Below are positions 36,276 through 50,786 of a stretch of DNA of 64,000 nucleotides, in pieces. Both the position numbers and the translations under genes were made by a program. The notes beneath the pieces were generated by a model. The model was not told the origin of the DNA and did no database searches. It worked only from the letters and a program-made list of their open reading frames with translations. How positions within the stretch are numbered: the first letter of the stretch is position 1; each line of letters begins with the position of its first letter. The DNA lies in the NCBI GenBank assembly GCA_943788835.1, contig CALSRU010000004.1, forward strand, positions 614,300 through 678,299, read 5' to 3'. This stretch comes from an uncultured Pseudomonadales bacterium (GTDB taxonomy: Bacteria > Pseudomonadota > Gammaproteobacteria > Pseudomonadales > UBA7434).

Positions 36276-36998
36276 TTATTGGTGAATAATCTCGGTTCCG
36301 GGCGCGGTCTTTAATTCGAAGAGATCAATCCCGACCGCTTTTAGCCATCGCGTTTGACTAAATTCAAAACGACTCGTTTGCTGAAGGTCATCTTCTATAC
36401 TGATCGCAGTTATCTGTTGGCCGCTAAACTCAATCATGATGGCATTAAATAATCCGCCATCGCTCTTTGGCATAAGCCTAAAGCGCTGCTGAACAGGATT
36501 ACCCAACGCTTGGATAGCGACTGTCTTAACGGACTCTACCCGATAGCGGGCATCAACAACTGCTGCATCACCGGTGAGCAACACATTGGGCAACGCAGCA
36601 ATGTCAGCAGAAACTGGCTGTACGATCAACTGCTCAAGATCACGATCATATTGATAAAATAAATCACCTTTAATGATTAGTGTCTGCGTCAGCGGGGTAA
36701 TGATTTCCCAGCGGAAGTTTTGCGGCCGCTGCCAAGCCATCCAACCACGCGACTGATCCAGTAGGTTGCCACCCTTATCGCGCATGGTATGCGTAAAATC
36801 GGCACGAATGGATTCAGAGTGTGCCAGCAGCTCAACAAACCGTTGCACACTTGTGGGCACAAACTTAGGGGATCTAATCTCGCTTGGGCTAGCATGAGCC
36901 CAATACGATGAAGTGACTGTGCCAATAAGCACTACAAAAAAAAGCAGCGCCTTGGGCAGGCTTATTAACCCGCGGCATACACCGTGACAGATTCTCAT
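36276..36998 (-). CDS. lolA: Outer-membrane lipoprotein carrier protein LolA
   Basis: LolA carries lipoproteins across the periplasm from the LolCDE complex to LolB. From the ATG at 36998 the product is 240 residues. It has a signal segment at about 11-36 (ALLFFVVLIGTVTSSYWAHA) and then the LolA fold: RFVELLAHSESIRADFTHTM, GWMAWQRPQNFRWEI, TQTLIIKGDLFYQYDRDLEQ, LPNVLLTGD, and a final strand ending GTEIIHQ. The open frame extends 18 codons further to 37052, but that would bury the signal peptide. No start has a clean Shine-Dalgarno. It lies between rarA and ftsK. Confidence 0.9.
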   Translation of the reverse strand: MRICHGVCRGLISLPKALLFFVVLIGTVTSSYWAHASPSEIRSPKFVPTSVQRFVELLAHSESIRADFTHTMRDKGGNLLDQSRGWMAWQRPQNFRWEIITPLTQTLIIKGDLFYQYDRDLEQLIVQPVSADIAALPNVLLTGDAAVVDARYRVESVKTVAIQALGNPVQQRFRLMPKSDGGLFNAIMIEFSGQQITAISIEDDLQQTSRFEFSQTRWLKAVGIDLFELKTAPGTEIIHQ

Positions 36999-37096
36999 TT
37001 CCACCGTACCATGCAAAAAACCCTGTGCAAGTAGGCTTAGCCTTAAAAACAAACCAACAACTACCTCCGGGCAACTAAAAATACAAAGTGCGAAGC

Positions 37097-39541
37097 CTAC
37101 TCCGGAGGAGCAGGGGCCAACACTTCGCGACTGCCGTTCGTTTGCATTTCGCTAATGACACCAGCGGCTTCCATAGACTCGATCATCCTTGCCGCCCTAT
37201 TGTAACCAATACGAAGTTTACGCTGAACTGAAGAGATCGAAGCTTTACGAGTTTTCGTGACAAAATGAACTGCCTCGTCATAGAGTGCGTCGGTTTCACT
37301 ATCCTCATCTTCACTCAGATTACTCGCTGCACCCATATCACTTCCAGCAGTCCCCTCTATGACACTTGGAATATAATCCGGTTCAGCGCGTGAACGCCAA
37401 TCATCGCACACACGGTGCACCTCTTCATCAGAAACAAAGGCTCCGTGAACCCTTATAGGCACCCCACTTCCCGGAGCCAGATACAACATATCACCATGTC
37501 CTAATAGCTGCTCTGCTCCACCCTGATCAAGGATCGTTCGCGAATCAATTCGTGACGAAACCTGGAAGCCAATTCGTGTAGGAACATTCGCTTTAATTAA
37601 ACCGGTGATCACATCCACCGATGGACGCTGGGTAGCTAGGATAAGATGAATGCCTGCAGCTCGTGCTTTTTGCGCAATTCGCGCAATAAGTTGCTCCACT
37701 TTTTTCCCTACAATCATCATCATATCCGCAAACTCATCAATCACGACCACGATGCACGGCAACGTGTCGAGATCCGGCGGTATTTGATCTTCGGTAGGGA
37801 CCATCGACAGCAGGTCGGGCTGCCATAATGGATCAATAATAGGCTCGCCACGCTCTTTGGCCTCTCTCACTTTTTTATTAAAGCCTTCCAAATTACGCAC
37901 GCCCAATGCTGCCATCAAACGATAACGTCGTTCCATTTCAGCCACACACCAACGCAAACCATTCGCAGCATCTTTCATGTCGGTGATCACCGGAGCCAGA
38001 AGATGGGGAATGCCCTCATAAACATTGAGCTCAAGCATTTTTGGATCAATAAGAATCAAGCGCACTTCAGCTGGCGTAGCTTTATAAAGCAAGCTCAATA
38101 GCATGGCATTAACGCCAACCGATTTACCTGAACCAGTCGTGCCAGCCACCAGCAAATGAGGCATACGTGCTAAGTCAGCTACCATAGGCTGCCCCGCGAT
38201 ATCATGACCTAAAGCAAGGGTTAAAGGTGATTCGGCACTTTGATAAACATCCGAGAGCAGTACATCGCTCAAAAACACCATAGCCCGATCGGCATTAGGT
38301 ATCTCAATACCAACATACGATTTGCCTGGAATGACCTCAACCACTCGCACACTGATGACTGACAAAGATCGCGCGAGGTCCTTGACCAAGTTACTGATGC
38401 GGCTTACCTTGACACCGGCCGCTGGTTGGATTTCAAAACGTGTAATGACCGGCCCTGGAAGTATCGACTTGACCTCCGCGCTAATACCAAAGTCCGCCAA
38501 CTTTTCTTCTAGCAGCTTAGAAAAATCTTTGAGCTCATCTTCGCTGTAACCCGTCTCTCTATCAGTTGCCGGGGTGTCGAGTAATTTAAACTCAGGAATT
38601 TGCACATTGCCCATTGCCGCAGAAGTTCGAGCATAGGCGACAGGCTTAGCAACTAAACTTTTAGCCGGTGCTTCCTTTTCGGCTGCCATGCCTGGCAACA
38701 CAGCACTAACGCCTTGCTTGACGCGGTCGAGTACGTTGATATCCGAACTGGTTTCTTGAGGTTGAGCCGGCGCGGCACCATCTCCGGCGCTCCTAGCCGA
38801 ACTCCCCTTAAACAAAGTAGCCTGCTCGGGCTCATTTTTGTCTTCTTGCGCCGCTGCACGCTCGCGCAGCCGTTCTCGCGCAATCTCTCGGCTACGCTCG
38901 AACCAATCCACTAAGTGTTCATACGCCACTTGACCTAACCTTAAGGTCCATGCTCCCAGCTTATCCATCAATGCAAGCCACGAGACCTCGGCAAACAGTG
39001 TTAATCCAAACAGCGTTAGCGCAAGCATTAATAGTGAAGTACCGGACGCGTTCAATAATCCATGCAACCCAACACTCAACGACATACCGATATAGCCGCC
39101 ACCGCCAAACGGTAGTGCCGTATGATCTGGCAATGACGACAAGGCGAATAAACAGGTCAGCCCTAACATGAGTAGCAAAGCTCCCACTAACTTCATTGCA
39201 ACTGTTATAGCGTCAAGCTGCATGGGGGCATAGCGGTCTCGGAATATCAACCAAGAGCGGTACAACAGCATACTAGGGATAATGTAAGCAGAAAAACCAA
39301 ACAGAGAAAACAAAAGGTCAGCGACCCATGCGCCGGTCTTGCCCATAGCATTTGCAACGCCTGAATGCTCAGCAACAGCTGACCAACCCGGATCTTGGGC
39401 ATCGTAGGTAAGTAAGGCCAGCAGGCAAAATGTGGCCACAACTAAGACACCAATCAAGGTACCCTCTTTGATGACTAGTAAGGTAGCTCCAGCAGGCTCC
39501 TCTAATTGATTTTTTGCTATTGATTTTCGTGCGGTCGCCAT
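37097..39541 (-). CDS. ftsK: DNA translocase FtsK
   Basis: FtsK couples septation with chromosome segregation by pumping DNA and activating XerCD at dif. The 814-residue protein has an N-terminal membrane domain with about four to five helices (25-195) and a short charged linker (about 200-330). The motor domain has Walker [16 protein letters not shown] (about residue 470), [19 protein letters not shown] and [10 protein letters not shown]. The C-terminal gamma winged helix (about 745-814, [20 protein letters not shown]) reads KOPS. The length is similar to Pseudomonas FtsK and much shorter than E. coli (1329), whose linker is long. AAGG precedes the ATG by about 7 nt. It is divergent from trxB. 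Confidence 0.97.
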   Translation of the reverse strand: MATARKSIAKNQLEEPAGATLLVIKEGTLIGVLVVATFCLLALLTYDAQDPGWSAVAEHSGVANAMGKTGAWVADLLFSLFGFSAYIIPSMLLYRSWLIFRDRYAPMQLDAITVAMKLVGALLLMLGLTCLFALSSLPDHTALPFGGGGYIGMSLSVGLHGLLNASGTSLLMLALTLFGLTLFAEVSWLALMDKLGAWTLRLGQVAYEHLVDWFERSREIARERLRERAAAQEDKNEPEQATLFKGSSARSAGDGAAPAQPQETSSDINVLDRVKQGVSAVLPGMAAEKEAPAKSLVAKPVAYARTSAAMGNVQIPEFKLLDTPATDRETGYSEDELKDFSKLLEEKLADFGISAEVKSILPGPVITRFEIQPAAGVKVSRISNLVKDLARSLSVISVRVVEVIPGKSYVGIEIPNADRAMVFLSDVLLSDVYQSAESPLTLALGHDIAGQPMVADLARMPHLLVAGTTGSGKSVGVNAMLLSLLYKATPAEVRLILIDPKMLELNVYEGIPHLLAPVITDMKDAANGLRWCVAEMERRYRLMAALGVRNLEGFNKKVREAKERGEPIIDPLWQPDLLSMVPTEDQIPPDLDTLPCIVVVIDEFADMMMIVGKKVEQLIARIAQKARAAGIHLILATQRPSVDVITGLIKANVPTRIGFQVSSRIDSRTILDQGGAEQLLGHGDMLYLAPGSGVPIRVHGAFVSDEEVHRVCDDWRSRAEPDYIPSVIEGTAGSDMGAASNLSEDEDSETDALYDEAVHFVTKTRKASISSVQRKLRIGYNRAARMIESMEAAGVISEMQTNGSREVLAPAPPE

Positions 39542-41745
<2,204 letters not shown>

Positions 41746-41749
<4 letters not shown>

Positions 41750-42453
41750 GCTCCATCGAAAATTTAACCTTATTTATGACGCCACCGCACCCATGCTCTT
41801 ACCTAGAGGACCGCGACGCTAAAACCGTATTCGTCGACCCCGCCACTGCCATCTCGGCTGATTTATACAATGAACTCAATGAAGTCGGTTTTCGACGATC
41901 TGGGCCCAACTTTTACAAGCCCCACTGCACAGGCTGCAAGGCCTGCATTCCTACGCGCATTCCGATAAAGCAGTTTCAGCTAAGCCGCAAGCATCGGCGC
42001 ATTCTGAACAAAAATTCCGATCTCACTTTACTCAACTGTCACACGATCAATACCGAAGAGCACTACAGTCTGTATGCAAAATATATCTCTGAGCGGCATG
42101 ATGACGGCGATATGTTCCCCCCCTCTCAAGAACAATTTGAACAGTTCATTGGCGGTATGACTGCCTTTAGCTGCTTCACCGAGTTTCGCCTCGAGGGGAA
42201 ACTCATTGCATTAGCCGTTGCCGATGATCTGGCCTCTAGTCGATCTGCTGTCTATACGTTTTTTGACCCCGATCAACACAAACGCAGCCTCGGGATCTAT
42301 GCAATCTTAGCGGCTATTGAAACGTGTCGGGCAGAACAACGCGAGTATCTCTACCTGGGCTATTGGATAAGGGAATGTCGCAAGATGTCTTATAAAATTG
42401 ATTTTCGACCAATCGAGCTTTTAGTTGAAGGCGCTTGGCAAACGTTGCGCTAA
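41746..42453 (+). CDS. bpt: Aspartate/glutamate leucyltransferase Bpt
   Basis: Bpt adds Leu to N-terminal Asp or Glu, feeding a second class of proteins to the ClpS-ClpAP N-degron pathway. The 235-residue protein has FMTPPHPCSYLEDRDAKTVF, GFRRSGPNFYKPHCTGCKAC (here split: GFRRSGPNFYKPHC and GCKACIPTRI), SRKHRRILNKN, HDDGDMFPPS, FDPDQHKRSLG and YLYLGYWIRECRKMSYK. This is the usual order of the R-transferase-like family. The ATG overlaps the aat stop, so translation is probably coupled. E. coli lacks this enzyme; Vibrio and Pseudomonas have it. Confidence 0.95.
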
Positions 42454-42670
42454 CGCAGCACACAAAATCTGCAATAACACCCATGTTTTTACGGTAAAGC
42501 AGCTCCACATGCTTTGATAATCCCCGGCGTTTCAGGCAAAATGCCCGCGTTAGCTAAGACAGCTGAGATTCAGGCGTGAAACAGTCTGCATCCAACGACC
42601 GTTAAGTGGCTGTGCTAACTTAATACATTCCTCCATCAATAAGCGCGGCTCGCTTAAGAACGAAAAAATT

Positions 42671-42889
42671 ATGGCTAAAGAAGAAAGCATTGAATTTGAA
42701 GGCGAAGTTATTGACACGCTGCCCAACACAACGTTTAGGGTCAAACTCGAAAATGGGCATGTAATAACCGCGCACATTTCGGGAAAGATGCGTAAAAACT
42801 ACATCAAGATTTTAACGGGCGACAAAGTCAAAGTTGAAATGACGCCTTATGACCTCAGTAAAGGTCGAATCACTTTTCGGGAACGCTGA
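42671..42889 (+). CDS. infA: Translation initiation factor IF-1
   Basis: IF-1 binds the 30S A site during initiation. The 72-residue OB-fold protein has [39 protein letters not shown] and [19 protein letters not shown], the same length and order as E. coli IF-1. The gap of 217 bp after bpt has room for its own promoter. A strong bidirectional terminator follows it. Confidence 0.98.
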   Translation: MAKEESIEFEGEVIDTLPNTTFRVKLENGHVITAHISGKMRKNYIKILTGDKVKVEMTPYDLSKGRITFRER

Positions 42890-42910
42890 TTCGTTAAGAC
42901 CTGACAGTTT

Positions 42911-42950
42911 GCCAACAAAAAAGCCTGCTAATGCAGGCTTTTTTGTTGGC
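42911..42950. terminator. Bidirectional terminator between infA and clpA (perfect 18-bp inverted repeat)
   Basis: GCCAACAAAAAAGCCTGC (42911-42928), loop TAAT, then GCAGGCTTTTTTGTTGGC (42933-42950). The arms are perfectly complementary and both strands carry a six-T run. It lies between the ends of rightward infA and leftward clpA, so it can stop both transcripts. Confidence 0.92.
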
Positions 42951-42980
42951 AATGATACTTCAATGCAAAGCCTAATAGCC

Positions 42981-45245
42981 TCAGTTCTTTTTAACCTTCA
43001 AGCTCAAGCCATCTTTCTGCACGGTTACCGTAACGGTTCCGCCTTTTTCGGAAAGCTCTCCAAACAATACGAGTTCGGCTAAAGGCTTTTTCAAATTCTC
43101 TTGTATAACACGACCCATCGGTCTTGCACCCATGAGCGGATCATAACCTTTTGCAAGAAGCCATTTGCGCGCTTTTTGGTCAACCTCAAGTAAGACGCGC
43201 TTTTCATCCAACTGAGCCTGTAACTGAACGAGGAACTTATCAATTACAGTAAATATAATATCTTCGCCCAGTGCACTGAACTGGATAATTGAATCGAGAC
43301 GATTGCGGAATTCTGGAGTAAACATCTTGTTCACTGCCTCAACACCGTCGGTACTATGATCCTGTGTAGTGAAGCCCATGCTACGCCGACTGATATTCTC
43401 GGCACCCGCATTAGATGTCATGATCAACACCACGTTACGAAAATCGGCTTTACGACCATTGTTATCGGTCAGCGTGCCGTGATCCATCACCTGCAACAAC
43501 AAGTTAAATACTTCCGGATGAGCTTTTTCGATTTCATCAAGCAAGATGACACAGTGCGGATTTTTCGTCACGGCATCAGTCAATAGACCGCCCTGATCGT
43601 ATCCAACGTATCCTGGTGGAGCACCAATAAGACGCGAAACAGTATGCCGCTCCATATACTCTGACATATCAAAACGCACTAACTCCATACCCATGATGTT
43701 CGCTAGCTGATTACTAACCTCAGTTTTACCGACACCAGTAGGGCCCGCAAAAAGAAACGAACCAATAGGTTTTTCAGGGGCAGTCAGGCCCGCTCTTGAA
43801 AGCTTAATAGCTGAGGCTAGCGCTTCGATTGCCACATCCTGACCAAACACCACGCGTTTTAAATTACCTTCAAGATCAGCTAAGGCCGAACGGTCTGAAC
43901 TACTCACGTGCTTGGGCGGAATATGAGCGATTTGCGCAATAATTGCTTCGATATCGCTTACACCAATTTTCTTCTTGCGCTTTGAAGCGGGCTGTAAACG
44001 TTGGAACGCACCGGCTTCGTCAATGACGTCAATGGCTTTGTCAGGCATATATCGATCATTAATGTAACGCTTAGCAAGCTCAGAAGCTGAGCGTAAAGCT
44101 TTGTCAGTATATTGAATATCGTGATGCTCTTCGAAGCGCGACTTAAGCCCTTTAAGAATTTTATAGGTTTCATCGACGCTAGGCTCTCCCACATCAATTT
44201 TTTGAAATCTTCGCGATAACGCTCGATCTTTGTCAAAAATAGTTCGATACTCTTGAAACGTAGTGGAGCCAAAGCAGCGCAACTGCCCTGAACTGAGCAA
44301 AGGCTTGAGGAGGTTTGATGCGTCCATAACCCCGCCCGAAGCTGCTCCGGCACCAATGATGGTATGAATCTCATCGATAAATAATATTGAATCACTGGAC
44401 TTTTTCAGATCACCTAGCAACGCCTTAAATCTTTTTTCAAAATCACCACGATATTTTGTCCCAGCTAGCAAGGCACCTAAATCTAAGGAATATACTGTGC
44501 TACCGCTTAAAATATCCGGCACGTCTTTATTGACTATCCGGTAGGCAAGCCCCTCAGCGATCGCAGTTTTACCCACGCCCGCCTCACCCACTAACAGTGG
44601 ATTATTTTTGCGACGTCGCGATAATATTTGCACCACGCGCTCGACTTCGCTATCGCGGCCGATCAATGGATCAATTCGACCCGAGTGCGCCTCAGCATTA
44701 AGGTCCAAGGCGTAATTTTCCAAAGGACTTTTAGTCGTTCCTTCGGCCCCAAGCTCCTCTTCCGACTGAGTCTCTCCTGGCTGCTCAGCAGAACCTTCAC
44801 TAGAACCCGATACTTTGGAAATACCATGGCTTATATAATTGACAATATCTATACGCGCAACATTTTGCTGCTTCAGAAAGTAAACTGCCTGGCTCTCCTG
44901 CTCACTGAATATAGCCACCAGAACATTTGCACCACCTACTTCCTTTTTGCCGGATGATTGAACATGAAAAACGGCTCGCTGCAGAACGCGTTGGAAACCC
45001 AGTGTTGGCTGCGTATCGCGCTCTTCTTCGCTGGCACCCAACAGCGGCGTAGTCGATTCAATAAAATCGGCCAACGATTTACTGAGGTCTTGCGTTTCAA
45101 CACCACAGGCAACTAAGACTTCTGCAGCCTCATCGTTACCTAGCATAGCCAACAAAAGATGCTCAACGGTCATGAACTCGTGGTGCTTATTCCGCGCAAG
45201 CTTAAACGCAGTATTCAGGGTATTCTCTAGCTCTCTATTGAGCAT
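42981..45245 (-). CDS. clpA: ATP-dependent Clp protease ATP-binding subunit ClpA
   Basis: ClpA is the AAA+ unfoldase that feeds substrates to ClpP. The 754-residue protein has the N domain that binds ClpS ([20 protein letters not shown]), a charged linker (about 140-170), and AAA1 with [17 protein letters not shown] and [18 protein letters not shown]2 follows with [35 protein letters not shown] and [11 protein letters not shown]. An IGF/L-type ClpP loop is expected before AAA2's end. GAGG lies 10 nt before the ATG. It is 38 bp downstream of clpS on the same strand; clpP is not in the window. Confidence 0.97.
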   Translation of the reverse strand: MLNRELENTLNTAFKLARNKHHEFMTVEHLLLAMLGNDEAAEVLVACGVETQDLSKSLADFIESTTPLLGASEEERDTQPTLGFQRVLQRAVFHVQSSGKKEVGGANVLVAIFSEQESQAVYFLKQQNVARIDIVNYISHGISKVSGSSEGSAEQPGETQSEEELGAEGTTKSPLENYALDLNAEAHSGRIDPLIGRDSEVERVVQILSRRRKNNPLLVGEAGVGKTAIAEGLAYRIVNKDVPDILSGSTVYSLDLGALLAGTKYRGDFEKRFKALLGDLKKSSDSILFIDEIHTIIGAGAASGGVMDASNLLKPLLSSGQLRCFGSTTFQEYRTIFDKDRALSRRFQKIDVGEPSVDETYKILKGLKSRFEEHHDIQYTDKALRSASELAKRYINDRYMPDKAIDVIDEAGAFQRLQPASKRKKKIGVSDIEAIIAQIAHIPPKHVSSSDRSALADLEGNLKRVVFGQDVAIEALASAIKLSRAGLTAPEKPIGSFLFAGPTGVGKTEVSNQLANIMGMELVRFDMSEYMERHTVSRLIGAPPGYVGYDQGGLLTDAVTKNPHCVILLDEIEKAHPEVFNLLLQVMDHGTLTDNNGRKADFRNVVLIMTSNAGAENISRRSMGFTTQDHSTDGVEAVNKMFTPEFRNRLDSIIQFSALGEDIIFTVIDKFLVQLQAQLDEKRVLLEVDQKARKWLLAKGYDPLMGARPMGRVIQENLKKPLAELVLFGELSEKGGTVTVTVQKDGLSLKVKKN

Positions 45246-45283
45246 ATTCTTTCGGCCTCACTCTAAATAAATCTATATCCGTT

Positions 45284-45655
45284 TTAATCTGGCAACGATT
45301 CAACTTCACAAAGTAATGGATGTTGATTTTCGCGAGCGTATTGGTTTGCCTGCATAGCCTTCGTTTCTGCAATATCTCGGGTGTACGTTCCGCATACAGC
45401 TCGTCCTGCGGTATGCACCGTTAACATCACTCGAGTGGCTCCTTCACGGTCCAGGTTAAAAAAAGTTTCAAGCACTTCCACAACAAATTCCATCGGCGAG
45501 TAGTCGTCATTTAACATGACTACTTGGTACATCGAGGGGCTTTTTAACATGGGTTCAGACGGCTCAACTACCACCTGATCATCATGCTCTATGTCCGTTG
45601 TGTTACCACCCATAAATAATGGTAGTAGAAGATTTTTATCTAGAGGATATTTCAT
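45284..45655 (-). CDS. clpS: ClpAP adaptor protein ClpS
   Basis: ClpS binds N-degron residues (Leu, Phe, Trp, Tyr) and hands substrates to ClpA. The 123-residue product has a poorly conserved N-terminal arm (about 1-42) and the ClpS core: [20 protein letters not shown] (the NDDYSPM hydrophobic-pocket motif), [37 protein letters not shown] and [16 protein letters not shown]. The start could be ATG 45655 or ATG 45613; neither has a Shine-Dalgarno, so the longer form is shown. It precedes clpA, as usual, and is divergent from the cspD-like gene. Confidence 0.95.
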   Translation of the reverse strand: MKYPLDKNLLLPLFMGGNTTDIEHDDQVVVEPSEPMLKSPSMYQVVMLNDDYSPMEFVVEVLETFFNLDREGATRVMLTVHTAGRAVCGTYTRDIAETKAMQANQYARENQHPLLCEVESLPD

Positions 45656-45682
45656 TCGATTTTTTGCCGTTTAATTCAAAGT

Positions 45683-45712
45683 TTGTAAGTTATTGTACAG
45701 GCTCACTATACA
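45683..45712 (+). promoter_or_regulatory. Candidate promoter for the cspD-like gene
   Basis: TTGTAA (45683-45688) and TATACA (45707-45712) are separated by 18 bp. The implied 5' leader of about 150 nt is long, a feature known from several cold-shock-domain genes. The call rests on hexamer match only. Confidence 0.35.
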
Positions 45713-45871
45713 GTTTCATAATCATGTGCTACTTGACTATTCAGGTCTCTAGAGATGACAATATACGCTGTCCGACCTGGAATGGTTCGACTGATCGATT
45801 ATTAAACAATTAAAATACCAAAATAGTCAAATTCAGTAGTTCAGCCCCCTAAAACAGATAGGATTATAAAA

Positions 45872-46204
45872 ATGAAAACGGGTGTAGTGAAGTGGTTTAA
45901 CAATGCAAAAGGCTACGGCTTCATCCTCAGCGATGAAGAAAACCAAGATGTTTTTGCACATTACTCCTCAATTGAAATGGACGGATACCGGACTCTCCGA
46001 GCGGGTCAGTGCGTTGCGTTTGAGGCTATTGATGGTCCGAAGGGGCTCCATGCGATGAGCATCCAAGTCCTTGAAGAAGTGACTCTAACCGACGTTGTGG
46101 AAAGGTCTGAACGGGCTCTTAACCCGCAAGACAACGAGCATGAAGCTACCGATGATCAATCAATTGCGGCACAACAATTGAATGCAGAGTCGCCAATAGC
46201 ATAG
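45872..46204 (+). CDS. cspD: Cold-shock-domain protein, CspD-like, with C-terminal extension
   Basis: The N-terminal 70 residues form a cold-shock domain: GVVKWFNNAKGYGFI (RNP1, KGYGFI) and DVFAHYSSIEMDGYRTL (RNP2-like VFAHYS). This fits CspD, which binds single-stranded DNA and inhibits replication in E. coli. The position, divergent from clpS-clpA, is the classic cspD place. The product has 110 residues; E. coli CspD has 74. The extra tail (about 75-110) is acidic and Gln/Asn-rich, and probably disordered. AGGA lies 8 nt before the ATG. Confidence 0.9.
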   Translation: MKTGVVKWFNNAKGYGFILSDEENQDVFAHYSSIEMDGYRTLRAGQCVAFEAIDGPKGLHAMSIQVLEEVTLTDVVERSERALNPQDNEHEATDDQSIAAQQLNAESPIA

Positions 46205-46425
46205 ACACCAACACCATAGACACGGCAGCTAGCATGGCTTAGGCACTCTGTTACGCACCCTCTATCTCGCAAACGGGCAATGAACTGCTCGCTAATCAAA
46301 GGGCTGATACAGTCTCCTGGGGCCTTAGAGAGCGCATCTAAAACCGCACACTCCGCTGCAGCGAAACCCCACCAGAAAGTATTACCTTTAAGCCGACTCA
46401 TTTCTCGCCCAGGAAACCCTCAACG

Positions 46426-47043
46426 GTGGCTAAGCTTCTTTTGTTCAATAAGCCTTATCGCGTGCTAAGCCAGTTTACCAACAACCCCAGCAGCAGCCCT
46501 GAAGCCTCTTCCCGGCAGACTCTAGCAGACTTCATTAACATCCCAAATTTCTATCCAGCCGGGAGGCTCGATTATGACTCTGAAGGACTCCTGCTATTGA
46601 CGGACAACGGAGGTTTGCAAGCCCGCATAGCTGATCCTAAACATAAATTGCAAAAATCTTACTGGGTCCAGGTCGAGGGCAGGCCGAGTCAAGACGCCCT
46701 CAAGGGCTTAAGCGCAGGCATTGAACTCAAGGACGGCTTAACGCTGCCCGCACAGATACGATCGCTCAAAACTCTGCCCCCATTATGGAAGCGAGAGCCA
46801 TGCGTGCCTGAACATCGAGCGCTGAACAGCAGCTGGCTTGAAATAACGCTAACTGAGGGCCGTAATCGCCAAGTTCGCCGCATGTGCGCAGCTATTAATC
46901 ACCCTGTATTGAGACTAGTTCGCCATCGCATAGGGCCGTGGCAACTACGAGACATGCAGCCAGGCGAACACGCATCATGTAATGTTCACCTCCCTACTCG
47001 ATCAAAAAACTCACCCGCACAAAAAAGGCGACCTAAGACCTAA
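46426..47043 (+). CDS. rluE: 23S rRNA pseudouridine synthase RluE
   Basis: RluE makes pseudouridine at position 2457 of 23S rRNA. The 205-residue protein is of the RsuA/RluB/E/F group: LLFNKPYRVLSQFT, then YPAGRLDYDSEGLLLLTDNG with the catalytic Asp in GRLDYDSEG, ARIADPKHKLQKSYWVQVEG, and LTEGRNRQVRRMCAAINHPV. There is no N-terminal S4 domain, as in E. coli RluE. The start is GTG at 46426 with AGGA 11 nt upstream, a rather long spacing. It takes a position occupied by icd in pseudomonad layouts. Confidence 0.93.
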   Translation: MAKLLLFNKPYRVLSQFTNNPSSSPEASSRQTLADFINIPNFYPAGRLDYDSEGLLLLTDNGGLQARIADPKHKLQKSYWVQVEGRPSQDALKGLSAGIELKDGLTLPAQIRSLKTLPPLWKREPCVPEHRALNSSWLEITLTEGRNRQVRRMCAAINHPVLRLVRHRIGPWQLRDMQPGEHASCNVHLPTRSKNSPAQKRRPKT

Positions 47044-47258
47044 GCGCTGTAAAAAGGAATGAGCAACCACAAAATATGGTGACGCGACATCTCAATAGCG
47101 CATTGACAAGTGCATCTCGCTTCAAACACCGCGCAAGGGTCTAGACTTAAAACAAAAGTAACTTAGATTGAAGTTTCAGTTAAACATAGCCAGCTATTGC
47201 GTTGATTGGCAAACTAACCGCACAAAACTTGTCCTGAATAAATTTTGGTAACATCTAG

Positions 47259-47711
47259 ATGACCTCAAACGAAACCTTTTCACCCCATGTAACCGTCGCT
47301 ACCGTAGTCTGCCGTGATGACCGCTTTCTTTTCGTTGAGGAGTATTGCAATGGACAACTGGTTTTAAACCAGCCCGCGGGACATCTTGAAGCAAACGAAA
47401 GCCTAGTGGAGGCCGCCATCCGCGAAACCCACGAAGAAACGGGTTGGCGCGTAAGTATCACTGGGGTACTCGGCATCAACCTTTACCGAGCCCCACGCAA
47501 CGGCGTGACCTATCATCGAACAACCTTTGTGGGGCAGACCATCACTTTCGATAACACCCAAGCCCTCGATAACGGTATCGTACGAGCTCTTTGGCTGACG
47601 CCCACTGAGGCTAGACAACATTCGTCAGCGCCTCGCAGCCCAATGGTTTTTTCTGCTGTTGAGCAATATTTAGATAATACTGTTTATCCGCTTTCAATAT
47701 TTAACCAATGA
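47259..47711 (+). CDS. nudJ: Nudix hydrolase NudJ-like
   Basis: The 150-residue protein contains a complete Nudix box: G41, E47, R55-E56, E59-E60 and G62 in the pattern Gx5Ex7REx2EExG. PHVTVATVVCRDDRFLFVEE precedes it. NudJ of E. coli hydrolyses nucleoside di- and triphosphates and hydroxymethylpyrimidine pyrophosphate. The nudJ-mnmA gene order is conserved in gammaproteobacteria and supports this name over other Nudix types. The ATG has no strong Shine-Dalgarno. Confidence 0.9.
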   Translation: MTSNETFSPHVTVATVVCRDDRFLFVEEYCNGQLVLNQPAGHLEANESLVEAAIRETHEETGWRVSITGVLGINLYRAPRNGVTYHRTTFVGQTITFDNTQALDNGIVRALWLTPTEARQHSSAPRSPMVFSAVEQYLDNTVYPLSIFNQ

Positions 47712-48014
47712 ACTTCGCCGGACCCGAACAAACGCACAGATGCACTCAGATTTCCAAAATTCTCAGCGCCGCAAGTTGCGCCTTGAAATTCCGCAAGTAC
47801 GTCATTCAAGATTAGCTGCCCTTCCCTGCAAGAGTCCTCGAGTCATAAGAATCACAACACTCAGCGGAAAAAGTCACGCGCTTTCTAAAACTCTGACTGG
47901 TAAGATAAAGAACCAAACTATTAGAAGAATAGACTGAGTAAAATCACGTTTTATAATCCGTGCGCATATTGAGCGCCACATCGACCGCCAACAGACCTCA
48001 TAGCTTAAAATTTT
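47712..48014. other. Intergenic region nudJ-mnmA
   Basis: No gene, hairpin terminator or well-formed promoter is visible in these 303 bp. A 65-codon open frame on the plus strand is basic and of no recognisable family, and was not called. Confidence 0.5.
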
Positions 48015-49097
48015 ATGACCACGACCCAACAAAATAAAGTCATTGTCGGTCTGTCTGGCGGCGTGGACTCTGCTGTTACCGCTTTGTTGCTAATCGAACA
48101 AGGCTATAAGGTCGAAGCGATGTTCATGAAGAACTGGAACGAAGATGACGGCACTGAATACTGCACAGCTCGAACGGATCTTGAAGACGCCTTACGGATT
48201 TGCGACCGCCTCAACATAGAACTGCATACCGTGAATTTTGCCAGTCAATATTGGGACAATGTTTTTGATCATTTCCTCATTGAATACCGCGCTGGCCGAA
48301 CACCTAACCCGGATGTTCTTTGCAATCGTGAAATTAAATTCAAAGTGTTTAGTGACTATGCCAACGAGCTAGGTGCTGATTTTATTGCTACTGGCCACTA
48401 TGCGCGCGTGGTAGAGCGTGACGGCCAGGCCCTGCTCTACAAGGGCAATGACGGCAACAAGGATCAAAGTTATTTCTTGCACGCAGTCAGTGGCCAACAA
48501 TTTGTAAAAACATTATTCCCTTTGGGCGAACTCACTAAAACTCAAGTCAGGCAACTCGCCGAAAAAGCAGGCCTGCACAATTATCAAAAGAAAGATAGCA
48601 CGGGTATCTGCTTCATTGGAGAACGCCGCTTTAAAGACTTTCTTGAAAATTACATTCCAGCACAGCCGGGCCCTATTCTGGATGAGCATGGCAAGCCGAT
48701 CGGTCAGCACCAAGGCCTGATGTATCACACCATTGGTCAGCGCCAAGGACTCGGGATTGGCGGGCTCGACGGCGCAGTCGATGCACCTTGGTACGTGGCA
48801 GAGAAAAAAATGCACAACAACACGCTGATTGCTGTGCAGGGTAATCAGCACCCCGCTCTTTTTAAATCAGTGCTGCAAACCGAAGCCCCTCACTGGATCA
48901 ACTCAGCCCCAACGCTGCCGTTAACATGCTCGGCAAAAACTCGCTACCGACAACCTGACCAAGCATGCTCGGTCAAAGCCAACCACAGCGGCGGGCTGAC
49001 TGTTGAATTTGCCGTGCCGCAAAGGGCAATTACTCCGGGCCAATATGTCGTATTTTACGAGGACCAACACTGCCTTGGTGGCGCGGTCATTCAATAA
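48015..49097 (+). CDS. mnmA: tRNA-specific 2-thiouridylase MnmA
   Basis: MnmA thiolates U34 of tRNA-Lys, -Glu and -Gln, taking sulfur from the IscS-TusA-TusE relay. The 360-residue protein has the PP-loop [32 protein letters not shown], and the catalytic cysteine in [12 protein letters not shown]. The second cysteine lies in [16 protein letters not shown], and [13 protein letters not shown] follows. A TusA-family protein encoded at 7.7 kb could act upstream of it. Normally hflD and purB follow; here only purB does. Confidence 0.97.
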   Translation: MTTTQQNKVIVGLSGGVDSAVTALLLIEQGYKVEAMFMKNWNEDDGTEYCTARTDLEDALRICDRLNIELHTVNFASQYWDNVFDHFLIEYRAGRTPNPDVLCNREIKFKVFSDYANELGADFIATGHYARVVERDGQALLYKGNDGNKDQSYFLHAVSGQQFVKTLFPLGELTKTQVRQLAEKAGLHNYQKKDSTGICFIGERRFKDFLENYIPAQPGPILDEHGKPIGQHQGLMYHTIGQRQGLGIGGLDGAVDAPWYVAEKKMHNNTLIAVQGNQHPALFKSVLQTEAPHWINSAPTLPLTCSAKTRYRQPDQACSVKANHSGGLTVEFAVPQRAITPGQYVVFYEDQHCLGGAVIQ

Positions 49098-49273
49098 ATA
49101 CTCGCCTTTGTTGAGGCTTGAAACTTTTAAAATCAAATTCGAGTAGCACACAAATGTCACTTCATGAAGGGCCTGGTCAGTGCAATCAGCTACACTCCGA
49201 GCGATTGACCATCGATACAATCTTACGCATAGTAGTCAATCAGCACGTGAGCCAGCCAAATATCCTGAGCTAG

Positions 49274-50713
<1,440 letters not shown>

Positions 50714-50786
50714 CGCTCTGCAAGGTTTTTAAGTCGCTCGATGCGACCGCTGCTTTAACCTGATCGCAATCTCTATCAACTCGAGA

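Noticed and set aside
47740-47937. 65-codon open frame between nudJ and mnmA
   Set aside because: No ribosome binding site and no recognisable domain; composition suggests chance.
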